This document shows, piece after piece, positions 7,374 through 15,408 of a DNA stretch of 16,210 nucleotides. Location of the stretch: the NCBI GenBank assembly GCA_002084765.1, contig NBMB01000063.1:1-16210 (forward strand), read 5' to 3'. A model generated the notes under the pieces. It was not told the DNA's origin. It saw nothing but the letters and a program-made list of their open reading frames with translations, and made no database searches. How positions within the stretch are numbered: position 1 is the stretch's first letter; every line of letters starts with the position of its first letter. Source of the stretch: Candidatus Cloacimonetes bacterium 4572_55. Its GTDB lineage: Bacteria > 4572-55. The position numbers and the translations under genes are program-made.

Positions 7374-7408
7374 ATAGACAGGGCTTGGGAATCCCAGACC
7401 CTGTCTAT
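7374..7408 (-). terminator. Rho-independent terminator candidate for the tricorn gene
   Basis: A 35-base near-perfect palindrome (ATAGACAGGG...CCCTGTCTAT, with a second GGGA/TCCC pairing inside and two adjacent mismatches) starts about 30 bases after the tricorn stop. On the minus strand it is followed by a T-rich stretch (ATTTCTTTAG). The T tract is interrupted, but the stem is strong and correctly placed. On the plus strand no T tract follows. Confidence 0.65.
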
Positions 7409-7439
7409 GCAACTTCCGCAGGTCAACAAGTTGATCTGT

Positions 7440-10400
7440 CTATTTCGGCAATTTCGGCAATTCTAAATTTGGACGATTGTCGAATTTTGGTATACAAGGC
7501 GGATTTTCTTCCATCTGTTTCAGGATGACCTCAATTGTTTTATCTAATTGCGTATCCTTTCCCATCGCATAATCTTTGGGACTGATATCCACCTCGATGT
7601 CCGGATCCGTGCCATAATTCTCCACGTTCCATTGCACGTCGTTGAACCAGAAAGAAAATTCCGGCTGAGTTGTCACGGTTCCGTCCACCAGAGCGTGCCT
7701 GGGCCAGATTCCGACCACGCCGCCCCATGTCCGTTTGCCGACCAGAGTACCGATCTTCATCAGTTTAAAGGAATGGCTGAAGATATCGCCGTCCGATCCT
7801 GCATGTTCATTTGTCAGAGCCACAATGGGACCTAACAGAGCATAACCCGGATAGGGCATGGGCTTGCCCCAACGGGAAATATCATATCCGACCCGCTTCT
7901 GCGCCAGCTTTTCCAGAATTAACTCCGAGACATGCCCCCCACCGTTGAAGCGCACGTCCACAATCAAGCCCTGATATTGCAATTCCGCTAAAAAATACCG
8001 ATAAAACTCAGCGTATCCTCTGGGAGCCATATCCGGGATATGCACATAGCCCACCCGACCGTGGGTTTCCTGATGCACATATTGCCGATTTTTTTCCACC
8101 CATTCCCGATAGCGAGCCTTTTCTTCGCTATGTAATGTCTTGACCGTGATAGTCCGCTCGCCCTCGTCATTATCGGCTTTCAACGTGATATCGACCTCCT
8201 GTCCGGCAAGGTTGACCAAAAGTTCATGCGGCGACGTCTCCTCATCAACCGGGTAACCCGAGACTCTGAGAATAATATCGCCCTTTTGCACGTTCAACCC
8301 CGGCTGGGCAAGCGGCGAATACCACCCGCTGTTCCAAGAATCGCCGCGCACAATATGATCAATTTTCCAATGGTTACCTTCCGCGTCAAAGCGGATGTCC
8401 GCTCCGAGCAGCCCGGTACAATAGGAGGGAGATCGCCGATGATCCCCGCCGCCTTCGTAGCAATGGGACGTGCCGAGCTCGCCTTGCATTTCCCACATCA
8501 AGTCGGAAAGCTCGGATCGGGTGCAAACACGGTCGATCAACGGCAGGTAGCGATGGTAAATTTTTAGCCAATCGATGCCAGACATATTCGGGGACCAGAA
8601 ATGCTGCCGCTGTAAGCGCCACGCTTCCCGATACATCTGTTTCCATTCCGCGGGCGGCTTGACCGATACCCGAATTCGGGACAGATTCAGCCAGCCGCTC
8701 TCCCGATTTTCGCCACCTTTATCGGTATCGATCTTGACGCCAGATTTCCAGACCCGCAGCTGATTTCCAGCGCGATAGATTAAGGTCTTGCTGTGACGGG
8801 AAAATTTGAAATTAGCGACGCCTTCCACGATAGTGGATTCCTTCTGCTCTTCAAAGTCATACATCATCAGGCAGCCGTCTGCTCCCGATTCATCGTCGAG
8901 GTCGATTGGATTGTCGTCAAACGAGCCTTTTATCGGAAAAACCGTATAGACCGCTTTATCTTTAACGCCTCGAATTTGATGATAAATCCCTTCTGAGACC
9001 GGAAACTCCACCACTCGGTCTTGAATATTCTCCAGATCAATCTCGATCGGTTTGACCACATCTTCTTTCTTTTTATCTTCCTTCTTTTTATCTTCAGTCG
9101 ATTCAGCCTCCTGCTTCGCGTCTTCATCCGGCTTGTTTCCAGGTGCTTTTGGCTCGGGGATAAAAGGCGATTCTTGATCTTTCTGCAATGTGATCAGATA
9201 GGGCTTCATCCCTCTCGGAAAGCTGAGATCAAAATAGATGCCGTCATAAACCGGATTAAAAATACGGCTTGAGAGAAAATAGAGAAATTTCCCATCTGGA
9301 TCAAACGATGGCGACACATCGACAAAATTTGGCTTGGTGGCTTCATAAGTTTTCCCTGTAGAGATATTCACCAGCTTGATACAGGCAGTGTAGATCGATG
9401 TAGGAAATCCGTAAGCGATCCATTCGCCGTCCGGAGACCATGCCACGCCGGTCAACCGCTGAGAGTCGCTGCGATCCATCACTTTCATTTCGCCTCTATC
9501 CAGATCAACGAACACCAGCTCATAGCGATGATTGGAAAATGCGATGTGACGCCGTTTTTTGTGAGGAGAGACAACCATGCTAAGCGGACGACCAATGTCC
9601 ATATCTCCGAATCGCTTCATGGGAATTTTTTTGTCGATAGGATGCAACTCGATCGCCTCTTCACCATCCGCGTCGCTCACTGTGATCAATTCCTTGCCGT
9701 CGCTTGTCCAGCGCGCCAATCGGTATCGAGTGCCGTGCCGTTCGCCGTATTGAGTCGCCGCGCCTTCCCAAAGTGCCATATAAAAAGGCTTGCCCCTTCC
9801 GGTAATCGCTACGGAATGCCCTTCCGGATGCAACGCGTAATCCTCTAAATTTTCTGCCGCGGTGACAAATTTCCGCTTACGCAAGGTTTGAGAACTATGG
9901 AATTTTATATCCAGTTTCCTATCTTCTCCGGTCTCCAAATCCAGGACAAAAATGTCAGATCCGGCATGATAGACGATGCGTCTGTTGTCCGTGGAAGGGA
10001 AACGAACATAATACTCTTCCTGCGAGGTGTGACGACGAATATCTTCGCCTGTGGGTAGACAGGAATAGATATTGGCGATACCTTCATGGTCGGATCGGAA
10101 GTAAATACGTTCGCCGATCCACAAGGCTTTCCCTAAGTTGCCTTTTAGCTGTACCAGTTTATTGAATTCTCCTTTACCGTTCGGATCGATCCACAGCTCG
10201 CCCGCGGTGCCGCCTCGATAGCGCTTCCAATATGCGGAGTCGTGCGTATTTCTACCGATCACCACACCGCCTCCGGGTCCAAATGCGATGCTTCGAGCCG
10301 GTCCGTATGGCAGCGGCTCTGGGAAACCGCCATCTGCCTTCACTTTCCAAAGAGCCTGAACTCGGAGAAACGGCTGACCAGCACTGGCGGAATAGACAAT

Positions 10401-10706
10401 ATGGTCGCCGTCTGGAGTCCAGCCGACCACTAGACCGCCAAATTGACCGCCTTGATAGGTAAGACGCCGCTCATTACCGCCAGCCGCGTCCATCAAATAG
10501 ACCTCGGAGCCGCCGCCATCCTCTCTGCCAGTAAACGCGATCTTGCCGCCGTCCGGGGAGAGAGAGGGTCGGCTCACGACCGACCGATTTGCGGTTAAAC
10601 GTCTGGCAATGCCCCCGGAAAGAGGGACAGTCCATAAATCATCCTCACATACAAAAACAATCGTCTCCCCATGGATAGTTGGAAAACGATAATATCCTGA
10701 CGCCAT
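7440..10706 (-). CDS. Tricorn-type serine protease (propellers, PDZ, catalytic core)
   Basis: 1088 residues from the ATG at 10706, chosen because AGGAGGT (10715-10721) sits just upstream and MASGYYRFPTIHGETIVF matches the usual family start; a longer TTG frame from 10736 would place that ribosome site inside the gene. Order: six-bladed propeller (about 1-310), seven-bladed propeller (about 320-680), helical C1, PDZ (about 775-860) and C2. Tricorn catalytic residues are recognisable: Ser747-His748 in GTSHCYEGGG, nucleophile Ser971 in NEHAGSDGD, and Glu1029 in VENYGTDPD, close to Thermoplasma numbering (S745, H746, S965, E1023, from memory). No signal peptide is seen, so it is cytosolic, where tricorn degrades peptides released by larger proteases. 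A Lys/Glu-rich insert at about residues 514-550 interrupts the second propeller. The upstream neighbour is lptD; a terminator follows. Confidence 0.94.
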   Translation of the reverse strand: MASGYYRFPTIHGETIVFVCEDDLWTVPLSGGIARRLTANRSVVSRPSLSPDGGKIAFTGREDGGGSEVYLMDAAGGNERRLTYQGGQFGGLVVGWTPDGDHIVYSASAGQPFLRVQALWKVKADGGFPEPLPYGPARSIAFGPGGGVVIGRNTHDSAYWKRYRGGTAGELWIDPNGKGEFNKLVQLKGNLGKALWIGERIYFRSDHEGIANIYSCLPTGEDIRRHTSQEEYYVRFPSTDNRRIVYHAGSDIFVLDLETGEDRKLDIKFHSSQTLRKRKFVTAAENLEDYALHPEGHSVAITGRGKPFYMALWEGAATQYGERHGTRYRLARWTSDGKELITVSDADGEEAIELHPIDKKIPMKRFGDMDIGRPLSMVVSPHKKRRHIAFSNHRYELVFVDLDRGEMKVMDRSDSQRLTGVAWSPDGEWIAYGFPTSIYTACIKLVNISTGKTYEATKPNFVDVSPSFDPDGKFLYFLSSRIFNPVYDGIYFDLSFPRGMKPYLITLQKDQESPFIPEPKAPGNKPDEDAKQEAESTEDKKKEDKKKEDVVKPIEIDLENIQDRVVEFPVSEGIYHQIRGVKDKAVYTVFPIKGSFDDNPIDLDDESGADGCLMMYDFEEQKESTIVEGVANFKFSRHSKTLIYRAGNQLRVWKSGVKIDTDKGGENRESGWLNLSRIRVSVKPPAEWKQMYREAWRLQRQHFWSPNMSGIDWLKIYHRYLPLIDRVCTRSELSDLMWEMQGELGTSHCYEGGGDHRRSPSYCTGLLGADIRFDAEGNHWKIDHIVRGDSWNSGWYSPLAQPGLNVQKGDIILRVSGYPVDEETSPHELLVNLAGQEVDITLKADNDEGERTITVKTLHSEEKARYREWVEKNRQYVHQETHGRVGYVHIPDMAPRGYAEFYRYFLAELQYQGLIVDVRFNGGGHVSELILEKLAQKRVGYDISRWGKPMPYPGYALLGPIVALTNEHAGSDGDIFSHSFKLMKIGTLVGKRTWGGVVGIWPRHALVDGTVTTQPEFSFWFNDVQWNVENYGTDPDIEVDISPKDYAMGKDTQLDKTIEVILKQMEENPPCIPKFDNRPNLELPKLPK

Positions 10707-10714
10707 ATAAATAT

Positions 10715-10721
10715 ACCTCCT
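10715..10721 (-). promoter_or_regulatory. Ribosome-binding site deciding the tricorn start
   Basis: On the minus strand AGGAGGT lies eight bases before the ATG at 10706. It argues against the TTG at 10736, because it falls inside that longer frame. Confidence 0.85.
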
Positions 10722-10748
10722 ACTTAAATGGTTCAAATGGTTGTGATT

Positions 10749-10775
10749 AAAAAAAAAGCAGCGTCATTGCCGCCG
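10749..10775 (-). terminator. Terminator- or attenuator-like hairpin with nine T's upstream of the tricorn gene
   Basis: On the minus strand GCGGC-AATGAC-GCTGC (with a G-T pair) is followed directly by nine T's. The stem is short but the T tract is excellent. It lies about 43 bases before the tricorn ATG, so it either ends the lptD transcript or acts in the tricorn leader. A ten-codon frame (MNRQIESRRQ) behind GAGGA runs into the hairpin and stops in its loop. Confidence 0.45.
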
Positions 10776-10920
10776 ACTTTCGATTTGTCGATTCATCTCA
10801 TCCTCGATCATAGATACAAAAACTCGGACGAATCTTTTACGTTACCTATTCCATATTAGATATGTTGCAAATTTATATAAAAAATGGAGAGAAAATCCCG
10901 AAGGTGTTTGGAGAAGAACT

Positions 10921-10964
10921 CGCAGATTTCGCGGGTTTGTCTATAAAAATCCGCGAAATCTGCG
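10921..10964. repeat. Inverted repeat of the CTGCG-word family, site 2
   Basis: CGCAGATTTCGCGG (10921-10934) and its perfect reverse complement (10951-10964) flank a 16-base spacer whose ends can pair further (G-T plus three A-T pairs), giving about 18 bp of stem. It is followed by AATCCGTGGATC-type words and abuts the lptD stop. No T tract follows on the minus strand, so a simple intrinsic terminator is unlikely, though the RNA hairpin could protect the lptD 3' end. Confidence 0.75.
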
Positions 10965-10978
10965 GACCAATCCGTGGA

Positions 10979-13573
10979 TCAATTTGACCTCCTGCTCTCT
11001 CTATGCTCCACTTTAATATCCGATAATTTTTTGATATTGACAATAAAGTAGCTGTTCCACGTCCCGCTGGCGTAGGACGTCCAGGAAAACCGAGCTTGCC
11101 AACAATGCAGGTCTCGATAGATATCCAGCCTCTGAGACACTGTTTTTTTATCCGTGAGATTATAACGATTCTGATAGCTGACGTCCCAATTTTTGGTCAA
11201 TTGCAGCTTAAACTTGGCGATCAAATTGGATTGCGGTTCAGAATGGACTGCTCCTTCCCGGTCTGACAGTTCAAACGTGCGTCGATAGGAATGTGTCATA
11301 GAAATATCCCAACGGCTGATGCCCGCGCTTTTTTTTGGCTTTTGTGACAGGGTCTGATCCTGATAAAATGGATTGTCTTGATTAAAATCGTCCGGCTTTC
11401 CTGGCAATTGCGCTGGATTTTCCTGTGCAAGCGAATCCGGAGTCGGGTTCTTATCTTCGAGAGAAAGCGAGTCTGAAACAGAGATATCGGGAGATGGATG
11501 AAATTTTTTCAGGATCCTGTCCACCCATGATCGCACTTTTGTTTGATTCAGGCTGATCGTTGTATTAGCATTCATGGTTCCGGTACCGAATTTTTTTTCA
11601 TACAGGTGGTACGAGCTATTCGCAGTCACGGACAAGGCGTTGATTCTGGTGGAGAGATTTCCGCTGATATTGGAAAACCGCCACTCCTGATCCTGTTTTT
11701 TATAAGAGCTTGCGAAATCCATAGTAAAGAGTTGCACATTTCGGCTTTTGTCTCCACCTTCTTTCATCTTGGCCTCGAACAGGTTGCTAAGCCGGATGCT
11801 CGACACGGAGAATTTCGATGCGGGATTGGATTCGATTTTTTTCAGATCAAAGCCATAGTTCCTGTCCTCGAAGTAAAATCCTGGATCATAGTTCATAAAT
11901 ATTGAGGGGCGAATCGTATGCCGTATAGCCTGCATTTTTCCGATTTTGGCACGAAATATTCCGTATATGGCACTATTTCCGGTCAATGAGAGATTTCCGG
12001 GGGTCAATCGTTGGCTATTGTCATCTCTCGGCTCCTCGGTTTCGGTTGCGCATTCCTGGACAATAGTCTCCTCATGATCTTTGCGCCAGGAATCGGTCAA
12101 GGAGGATCGAAGGGTGAGGTTAAGCCAATGCACAATGCGAGGTGCTACGGAAAATGAGAGGCTGAACTGATGTTGCGCTGTCCAATCGTACGCGGTGACG
12201 AATCTGCTTTGGGTCTCAGCCAGAGAATCCGCGTCAGCCTCTGGAGAATCGCACGGCTCTTTTGTCAGCTTATGATAAAATGTAGATCGGCTGCTGAAGG
12301 AGATAACCGGCGACCATTCTGCGATCCCGGAACCTCTTCGTGGATTCAGCAGATTGGATCGGGAATAGCTGACGGAGATATCCGGAATTTTTCCGGTTTT
12401 GACGTCGGTGATCAAGTTGTGTGTATAGTCCCCAGCCAATTTGATCCGCGCCTGACCCCAGCTTTTGTCTAAGGTAAAGCTGGATCGCAACAACCCCTCA
12501 GTCCGCTGATCCTCCAAGTCGCTTGTCTGCCGATAATAATCCTTGCTGCTGACAAAATTCGCGGACGCGGTCAGGGTGAATTTTTCTCGGAAAGTCTGAC
12601 GATGAGACCCGGTCAACCGCCAACGAGTCGAGGAGCTTTCCTCTCCGCCGACTTCCCAGTCGTAGTCTGCGCTGATCTTTCCGCTCAGATGATGTCGCCA
12701 GATATAGACATAATCCGCGCCCATCTCCAAGCCGGTCCGTTCACGAATCGATACCCGTGCCGTGAGGTCCATATAGTCGTTTGTCGCCCAATAATAGCCC
12801 AAATTTTTGATATATCTGCCATCCACATTGTTGTTGCCGACCCGTGGCGTCAAAAATCCGGATACCCGACCGGTTCGGATAGGAAAAATAAAAAAAGGCA
12901 ATGCAAAGAGAGGGACGTCTCCTATATAAAGGATAACCGGTTGCGCGATCACTTTGTCCTTAATCAGCAACTTCATCCGCTTGCTTCGGAAGCAGTAATG
13001 CGGCTCGGTCATATCGCAGGTGGTATAAAAACCATCGCTGATGAGCAGGGTCTCTCGGTCAGGTTTGCGAATCCGTTGACCCGCGTAATAGCCGTCCTCA
13101 TATTGGGACCTGCCCTGTTCCACTTCTCCCTGACGACTCTTCAGATTATAGCGCATTCGTTCCCCGACCACCTGATCGTCGCCCTCGTATAATACCGGCT
13201 CTTCCTCAGCCGATATGGTCCTTGAATCGAGGTGATATACCACATTCCCGGATGTCAACCGGATATCGTCGTAGAGAATATCGACCTTGCCGCGTAGCTG
13301 GAGGGTCTTCCCATCGACAAAATATCGGATGCTGTCCGCTTGATAGCTGACGATTTCCAGTGAATCCTCAGCTATTCCGATCCCCTTTGTCGAGTCGGGC
13401 CCTGGCAATTCCCGTTGCGCTCGCTCGATCCAGTATCGGAGGGAGTCCGCGGGAGAGTCAAAATCCGGAAGCGCATGTTGGACTAAAAGCGAGTCACTCT
13501 CTTGTCCCAAAACAGGCGCAATATGGAAAAATATGATGGCGACTATAAAAGCCGCAAGGGTATTTTTTGGCAT
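10979..13573 (-). CDS. lptD: LPS-assembly outer-membrane protein LptD
   Basis: 864 residues from the ATG at 13573. This start gives a signal peptide (MPKNTLAAFIVAIIFFH, with likely cleavage after VLG at 23). The frame extends a further 35 codons upstream, but those are translated repeat DNA (KICVICVICG). An OstA/LptA-like beta-jellyroll domain covers about 68-165 (GKTLQLRGKVDILYDDIRL, then GERMRYNLKSRQGEVEQG). The family motifs follow: DGFYTTCDMTEPHYCF, then PLFALPFFIFPIRTGRVSGF and LTPRVG. After these come alternating beta-strand repeats of a large barrel to the end. It would receive LPS from the periplasmic Lpt bridge and insert it into the outer leaflet; the partner LptE is not nearby. The acidic, proline-rich stretch with DSLSLEDKNPTPDSLAQ is a probable extracellular loop. 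The neighbour gmhA also serves LPS synthesis. The barrel is too divergent for closer placement. Confidence 0.92.
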   Translation of the reverse strand: MPKNTLAAFIVAIIFFHIAPVLGQESDSLLVQHALPDFDSPADSLRYWIERAQRELPGPDSTKGIGIAEDSLEIVSYQADSIRYFVDGKTLQLRGKVDILYDDIRLTSGNVVYHLDSRTISAEEEPVLYEGDDQVVGERMRYNLKSRQGEVEQGRSQYEDGYYAGQRIRKPDRETLLISDGFYTTCDMTEPHYCFRSKRMKLLIKDKVIAQPVILYIGDVPLFALPFFIFPIRTGRVSGFLTPRVGNNNVDGRYIKNLGYYWATNDYMDLTARVSIRERTGLEMGADYVYIWRHHLSGKISADYDWEVGGEESSSTRWRLTGSHRQTFREKFTLTASANFVSSKDYYRQTSDLEDQRTEGLLRSSFTLDKSWGQARIKLAGDYTHNLITDVKTGKIPDISVSYSRSNLLNPRRGSGIAEWSPVISFSSRSTFYHKLTKEPCDSPEADADSLAETQSRFVTAYDWTAQHQFSLSFSVAPRIVHWLNLTLRSSLTDSWRKDHEETIVQECATETEEPRDDNSQRLTPGNLSLTGNSAIYGIFRAKIGKMQAIRHTIRPSIFMNYDPGFYFEDRNYGFDLKKIESNPASKFSVSSIRLSNLFEAKMKEGGDKSRNVQLFTMDFASSYKKQDQEWRFSNISGNLSTRINALSVTANSSYHLYEKKFGTGTMNANTTISLNQTKVRSWVDRILKKFHPSPDISVSDSLSLEDKNPTPDSLAQENPAQLPGKPDDFNQDNPFYQDQTLSQKPKKSAGISRWDISMTHSYRRTFELSDREGAVHSEPQSNLIAKFKLQLTKNWDVSYQNRYNLTDKKTVSQRLDIYRDLHCWQARFSWTSYASGTWNSYFIVNIKKLSDIKVEHRESRRSN

Positions 13574-13596
13574 TTTATTTTGTGGGTTGATAATAG

Positions 13597-13637
13597 TCCG
13601 CAGATGTCCGCAGATTACGCAGATTACACAGATTTTA
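13597..13637 (-). repeat. CTGCG-word repeat, site 3, in the lptD leader
   Basis: On the minus strand this reads AATCTGTGTAATCTGCG, then TAATCTGCGGACATCTGCGG: four related words. The 19-mer at 13607-13625 equals 7314-7332 in reverse complement. It lies 24 bases upstream of the lptD ATG and would be part of the leader if transcription starts at the TTGACA site at 13672-13677. Confidence 0.75.
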
Positions 13638-13662
13638 GGCTCTGTTGAATAATTTAACAGGA

Positions 13663-13678
13663 TTGACAGAGTTGTCAA
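13663..13678. promoter_or_regulatory. Back-to-back TTGACA boxes, possible divergent promoters for lptD and rpmB
   Basis: TTGACAGAGTTGTCAA is a 6-bp dyad that places a consensus -35 hexamer on each strand. Rightward, TAATAA or TAAGTA lies 15-18 bases on; leftward, TAAATT lies 16 bases on. The -10 matches are weak. The neighbouring words (ACAGGATTGACAG) could also be repeat-derived, so this is a candidate only. Confidence 0.35.
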
Positions 13679-13693
13679 GAATTTAATAAGTAT

Positions 13694-13708
13694 CTCTCGC
13701 CGCGAGAG
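13694..13708. promoter_or_regulatory. Perfect 7-bp dyad upstream of rpmB, possible operator
   Basis: CTCTCGC-C-GCGAGAG is a perfect palindrome with a one-base centre, in the divergent spacer near the expected rightward transcription start. It could be a protein-binding site or a small RNA hairpin. No regulator is identified. Confidence 0.3.
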
Positions 13709-13818
13709 CTCTGCTTGAATGAAAAATTGTATTGCATTTTTCTGAATTCCTTGTAATTTGATACCTGTTCAGGCAGGTCTTGCCAAACGAGATGGAAATT
13801 GAAGTCTATAGAAAATTT

Positions 13819-13824
13819 GGAGGT
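13819..13824 (+). promoter_or_regulatory. Shine-Dalgarno of rpmB
   Basis: GGAGGT stands five bases before the ATG at 13830, a strong site consistent with a highly expressed ribosomal protein. Confidence 0.85.
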
Positions 13825-13829
13825 AAATT

Positions 13830-14015
13830 ATGTCACGGAGATGCGATATTTGCGGTAAGGGACCGGTTGCTGGTAATCGGGTAAGTCACGCCAACAACCA
13901 CACAAAGCGTCGTTTTTTACCCGCGTTGCACCCGGTGCGAGCAATGGTGGAGGGCAAGAGGAAACGCCTCAAGGTCTGTACCACCTGCCTAAAATCCAAT
14001 CGGATTCAAAAATAG
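13830..14015 (+). CDS. rpmB: 50S ribosomal protein L28, zinc-binding form
   Basis: 61 residues, normal for short bacterial L28. [20 protein letters not shown] and the later HTKRRFLP...[10 protein letters not shown] are family hallmarks. Four cysteines in two CxxC pairs (5/8 and 50/53) form a zinc ribbon, so this is the zinc-containing paralogue type; zinc-starved bacteria often carry a second copy without cysteines, which is not in this window. It is a component of the large ribosomal subunit. It appears to be transcribed from the divergent spacer shared with lptD; 43 bases separate it from the transporter gene and no terminator was seen between them, so read-through is possible. Confidence 0.97.
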   Translation: MSRRCDICGKGPVAGNRVSHANNHTKRRFLPALHPVRAMVEGKRKRLKVCTTCLKSNRIQK

Positions 14016-14058
14016 CTTTTATGGGAAGTTATAGATAATCGATTGACGCTTCGCTATC

Positions 14059-15408
14059 ATGGAAATGGAAAACATGTCATCTCTTTTTCAAATGAATGAC
14101 AAGAGACAAATATTTGGATGGGCAATGTACGACTGGGCAAACTCTGCCTATATCACGACTGTCACGGTCGCGGCGTTGCCCATCTATTTTAACAAGGTGA
14201 TTGTTCCAGAGTCTGGATTTCGCATATTCGGATACGTGTATAGCGCGGATAGTTTATGGGCTTTTATGATCAGCCTATCCGCATTTTTGGCATTTGCCTT
14301 TGCGCCCGTGCTGGGAGCGATATCCGACTTCTCCTCTTCTAAGAAAAAGTTTTTGATGGCATTTTGCTACACAGGTAGCCTATTCGCGGTGCTTCTCTTT
14401 TTCTCCGGAAGCGGCGACGTCTGGCGAACAATAATTTTTTTCGTGATAGCGCAAGCCGCTTTTGTCGGCGGAAACGTCTTTTACGATGCGTTTTTACCGC
14501 AAATCGCGTCGGAAGATAAGTTGGATTGGGTATCTGGAAAGGGATTTGCCTTTGGCTACATCGGCGGAGGGATCCAGTTTGGTCTCTCCCTGGGTTTGAT
14601 AGTCGGTCACAACACCCTTGGCATCAGCCAGGAATTGGCCATCAGAATCGCGATTTTGACCGCGGGAATTTGGTGGGCTGGATTCGCTACCGTCTCCTTT
14701 AGATATCTGAAGGAACCGCAATTGGTCGGGCAGATTTCCGACGGATACAAAAGTCAAAAGAGCCTTTCATGGTGGGCGTATGCGCGCATCGGCGTAGAAC
14801 GTACATGGGAAACAACAAAGCAGGTGCGAAAATTTAAGAGCGTGGTGCTGTTTCTGATTGCGTTTATGATCTACAACGACGGAATCCAGACTGTGATCAG
14901 CGTCGCGACCATGTATGGATCGAGCGAGCTGAATTTCTCCTCCGCCACGCTGATGACCACGCTACTGATCATACAGATCATTGCATTTTTCGGCGCGCTT
15001 ATCTTTGGAAAATTGGCGGAAAAAATCACGGCGAAAAAAGCGTTGATGACGACGTTGGTTCTATGGTCAGGCGTCGTGGTCTACGCCTACTTTATGACTT
15101 CTCCAGCCGAATATTACGCGCTCGGAGTCGTAGTGGGTATGGTACTCGGAGGATCGCAAGCCTTAAGCCGCTCACTTTACGGATCCATGATTCCAGTTCA
15201 CTCTTCTGCCCAGTTCTACGGGTTCTACTCCATATTCAGCAAATTCTCAGCAATCTGGGGACCCCTGGCATTCGGCTTGATCAGCCATATAACCGGCACA
15301 AGCCGGACCGCCATCATCTCGCTTATCATCTTTTTCATTATTGGATTGATCCTACTTTACTTTGTCGATACGGAAAAAGGTAAGGCTCTAAGGAATGCGG
15401 AATTATGA
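14059..15408 (+). CDS. MFS transporter of the UMF1 (Atg22-like) family
   Basis: 449 residues, about 12 hydrophobic helices. The start region GWAMYDWANSAYITTV is the conserved first-helix motif of UMF1/Atg22-like permeases. FAPVLGAISDFSSSKKKFL is the MFS loop 2-3 signature, and NVFYDAFLPQIA matches the family's fourth-helix region. Yeast Atg22 exports amino acids from the vacuole; the substrate of bacterial members is generally unknown, so none is assigned here. Location: inner membrane. Several in-frame ATGs (14059, 14065, 14074, 14092) leave the exact start uncertain; GGAAA before 14074 is the only weak ribosome-site hint. Its TGA overlaps the gmhA ATG by four bases, so the two are translationally coupled and share a transcript. 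Confidence 0.9.
   Translation: MEMENMSSLFQMNDKRQIFGWAMYDWANSAYITTVTVAALPIYFNKVIVPESGFRIFGYVYSADSLWAFMISLSAFLAFAFAPVLGAISDFSSSKKKFLMAFCYTGSLFAVLLFFSGSGDVWRTIIFFVIAQAAFVGGNVFYDAFLPQIASEDKLDWVSGKGFAFGYIGGGIQFGLSLGLIVGHNTLGISQELAIRIAILTAGIWWAGFATVSFRYLKEPQLVGQISDGYKSQKSLSWWAYARIGVERTWETTKQVRKFKSVVLFLIAFMIYNDGIQTVISVATMYGSSELNFSSATLMTTLLIIQIIAFFGALIFGKLAEKITAKKALMTTLVLWSGVVVYAYFMTSPAEYYALGVVVGMVLGGSQALSRSLYGSMIPVHSSAQFYGFYSIFSKFSAIWGPLAFGLISHITGTSRTAIISLIIFFIIGLILLYFVDTEKGKALRNAEL

Larger units (their letters stand above)
7034..7439. other. Convergent intergenic spacer with repeats and a terminator
   Basis: 406 bases between the convergent sensor and tricorn genes. It contains the dispersed repeat (7057-7259), an AT-rich stretch with a perfect ATAATT/AATTAT dyad around 7280-7295, the CTGCG-word repeat (7304-7334) and the terminator (7374-7408). 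No terminator hairpin for the plus-strand sensor gene was recognised, and no coding region is supported. Confidence 0.6.

Noticed and set aside
10979-10981. AGGAGGTCAAA just before the lptD stop followed by a 13-codon TTG frame
   Set aside because: The Shine-Dalgarno-like bases encode the last lptD residues and the frame consists of the hairpin repeat; probably chance.
12602-13192. A 196-codon plus-strand open frame inside lptD
   Set aside because: Antisense to the conserved OstA and barrel-start region of lptD and without its own start signals or recognisable motifs.
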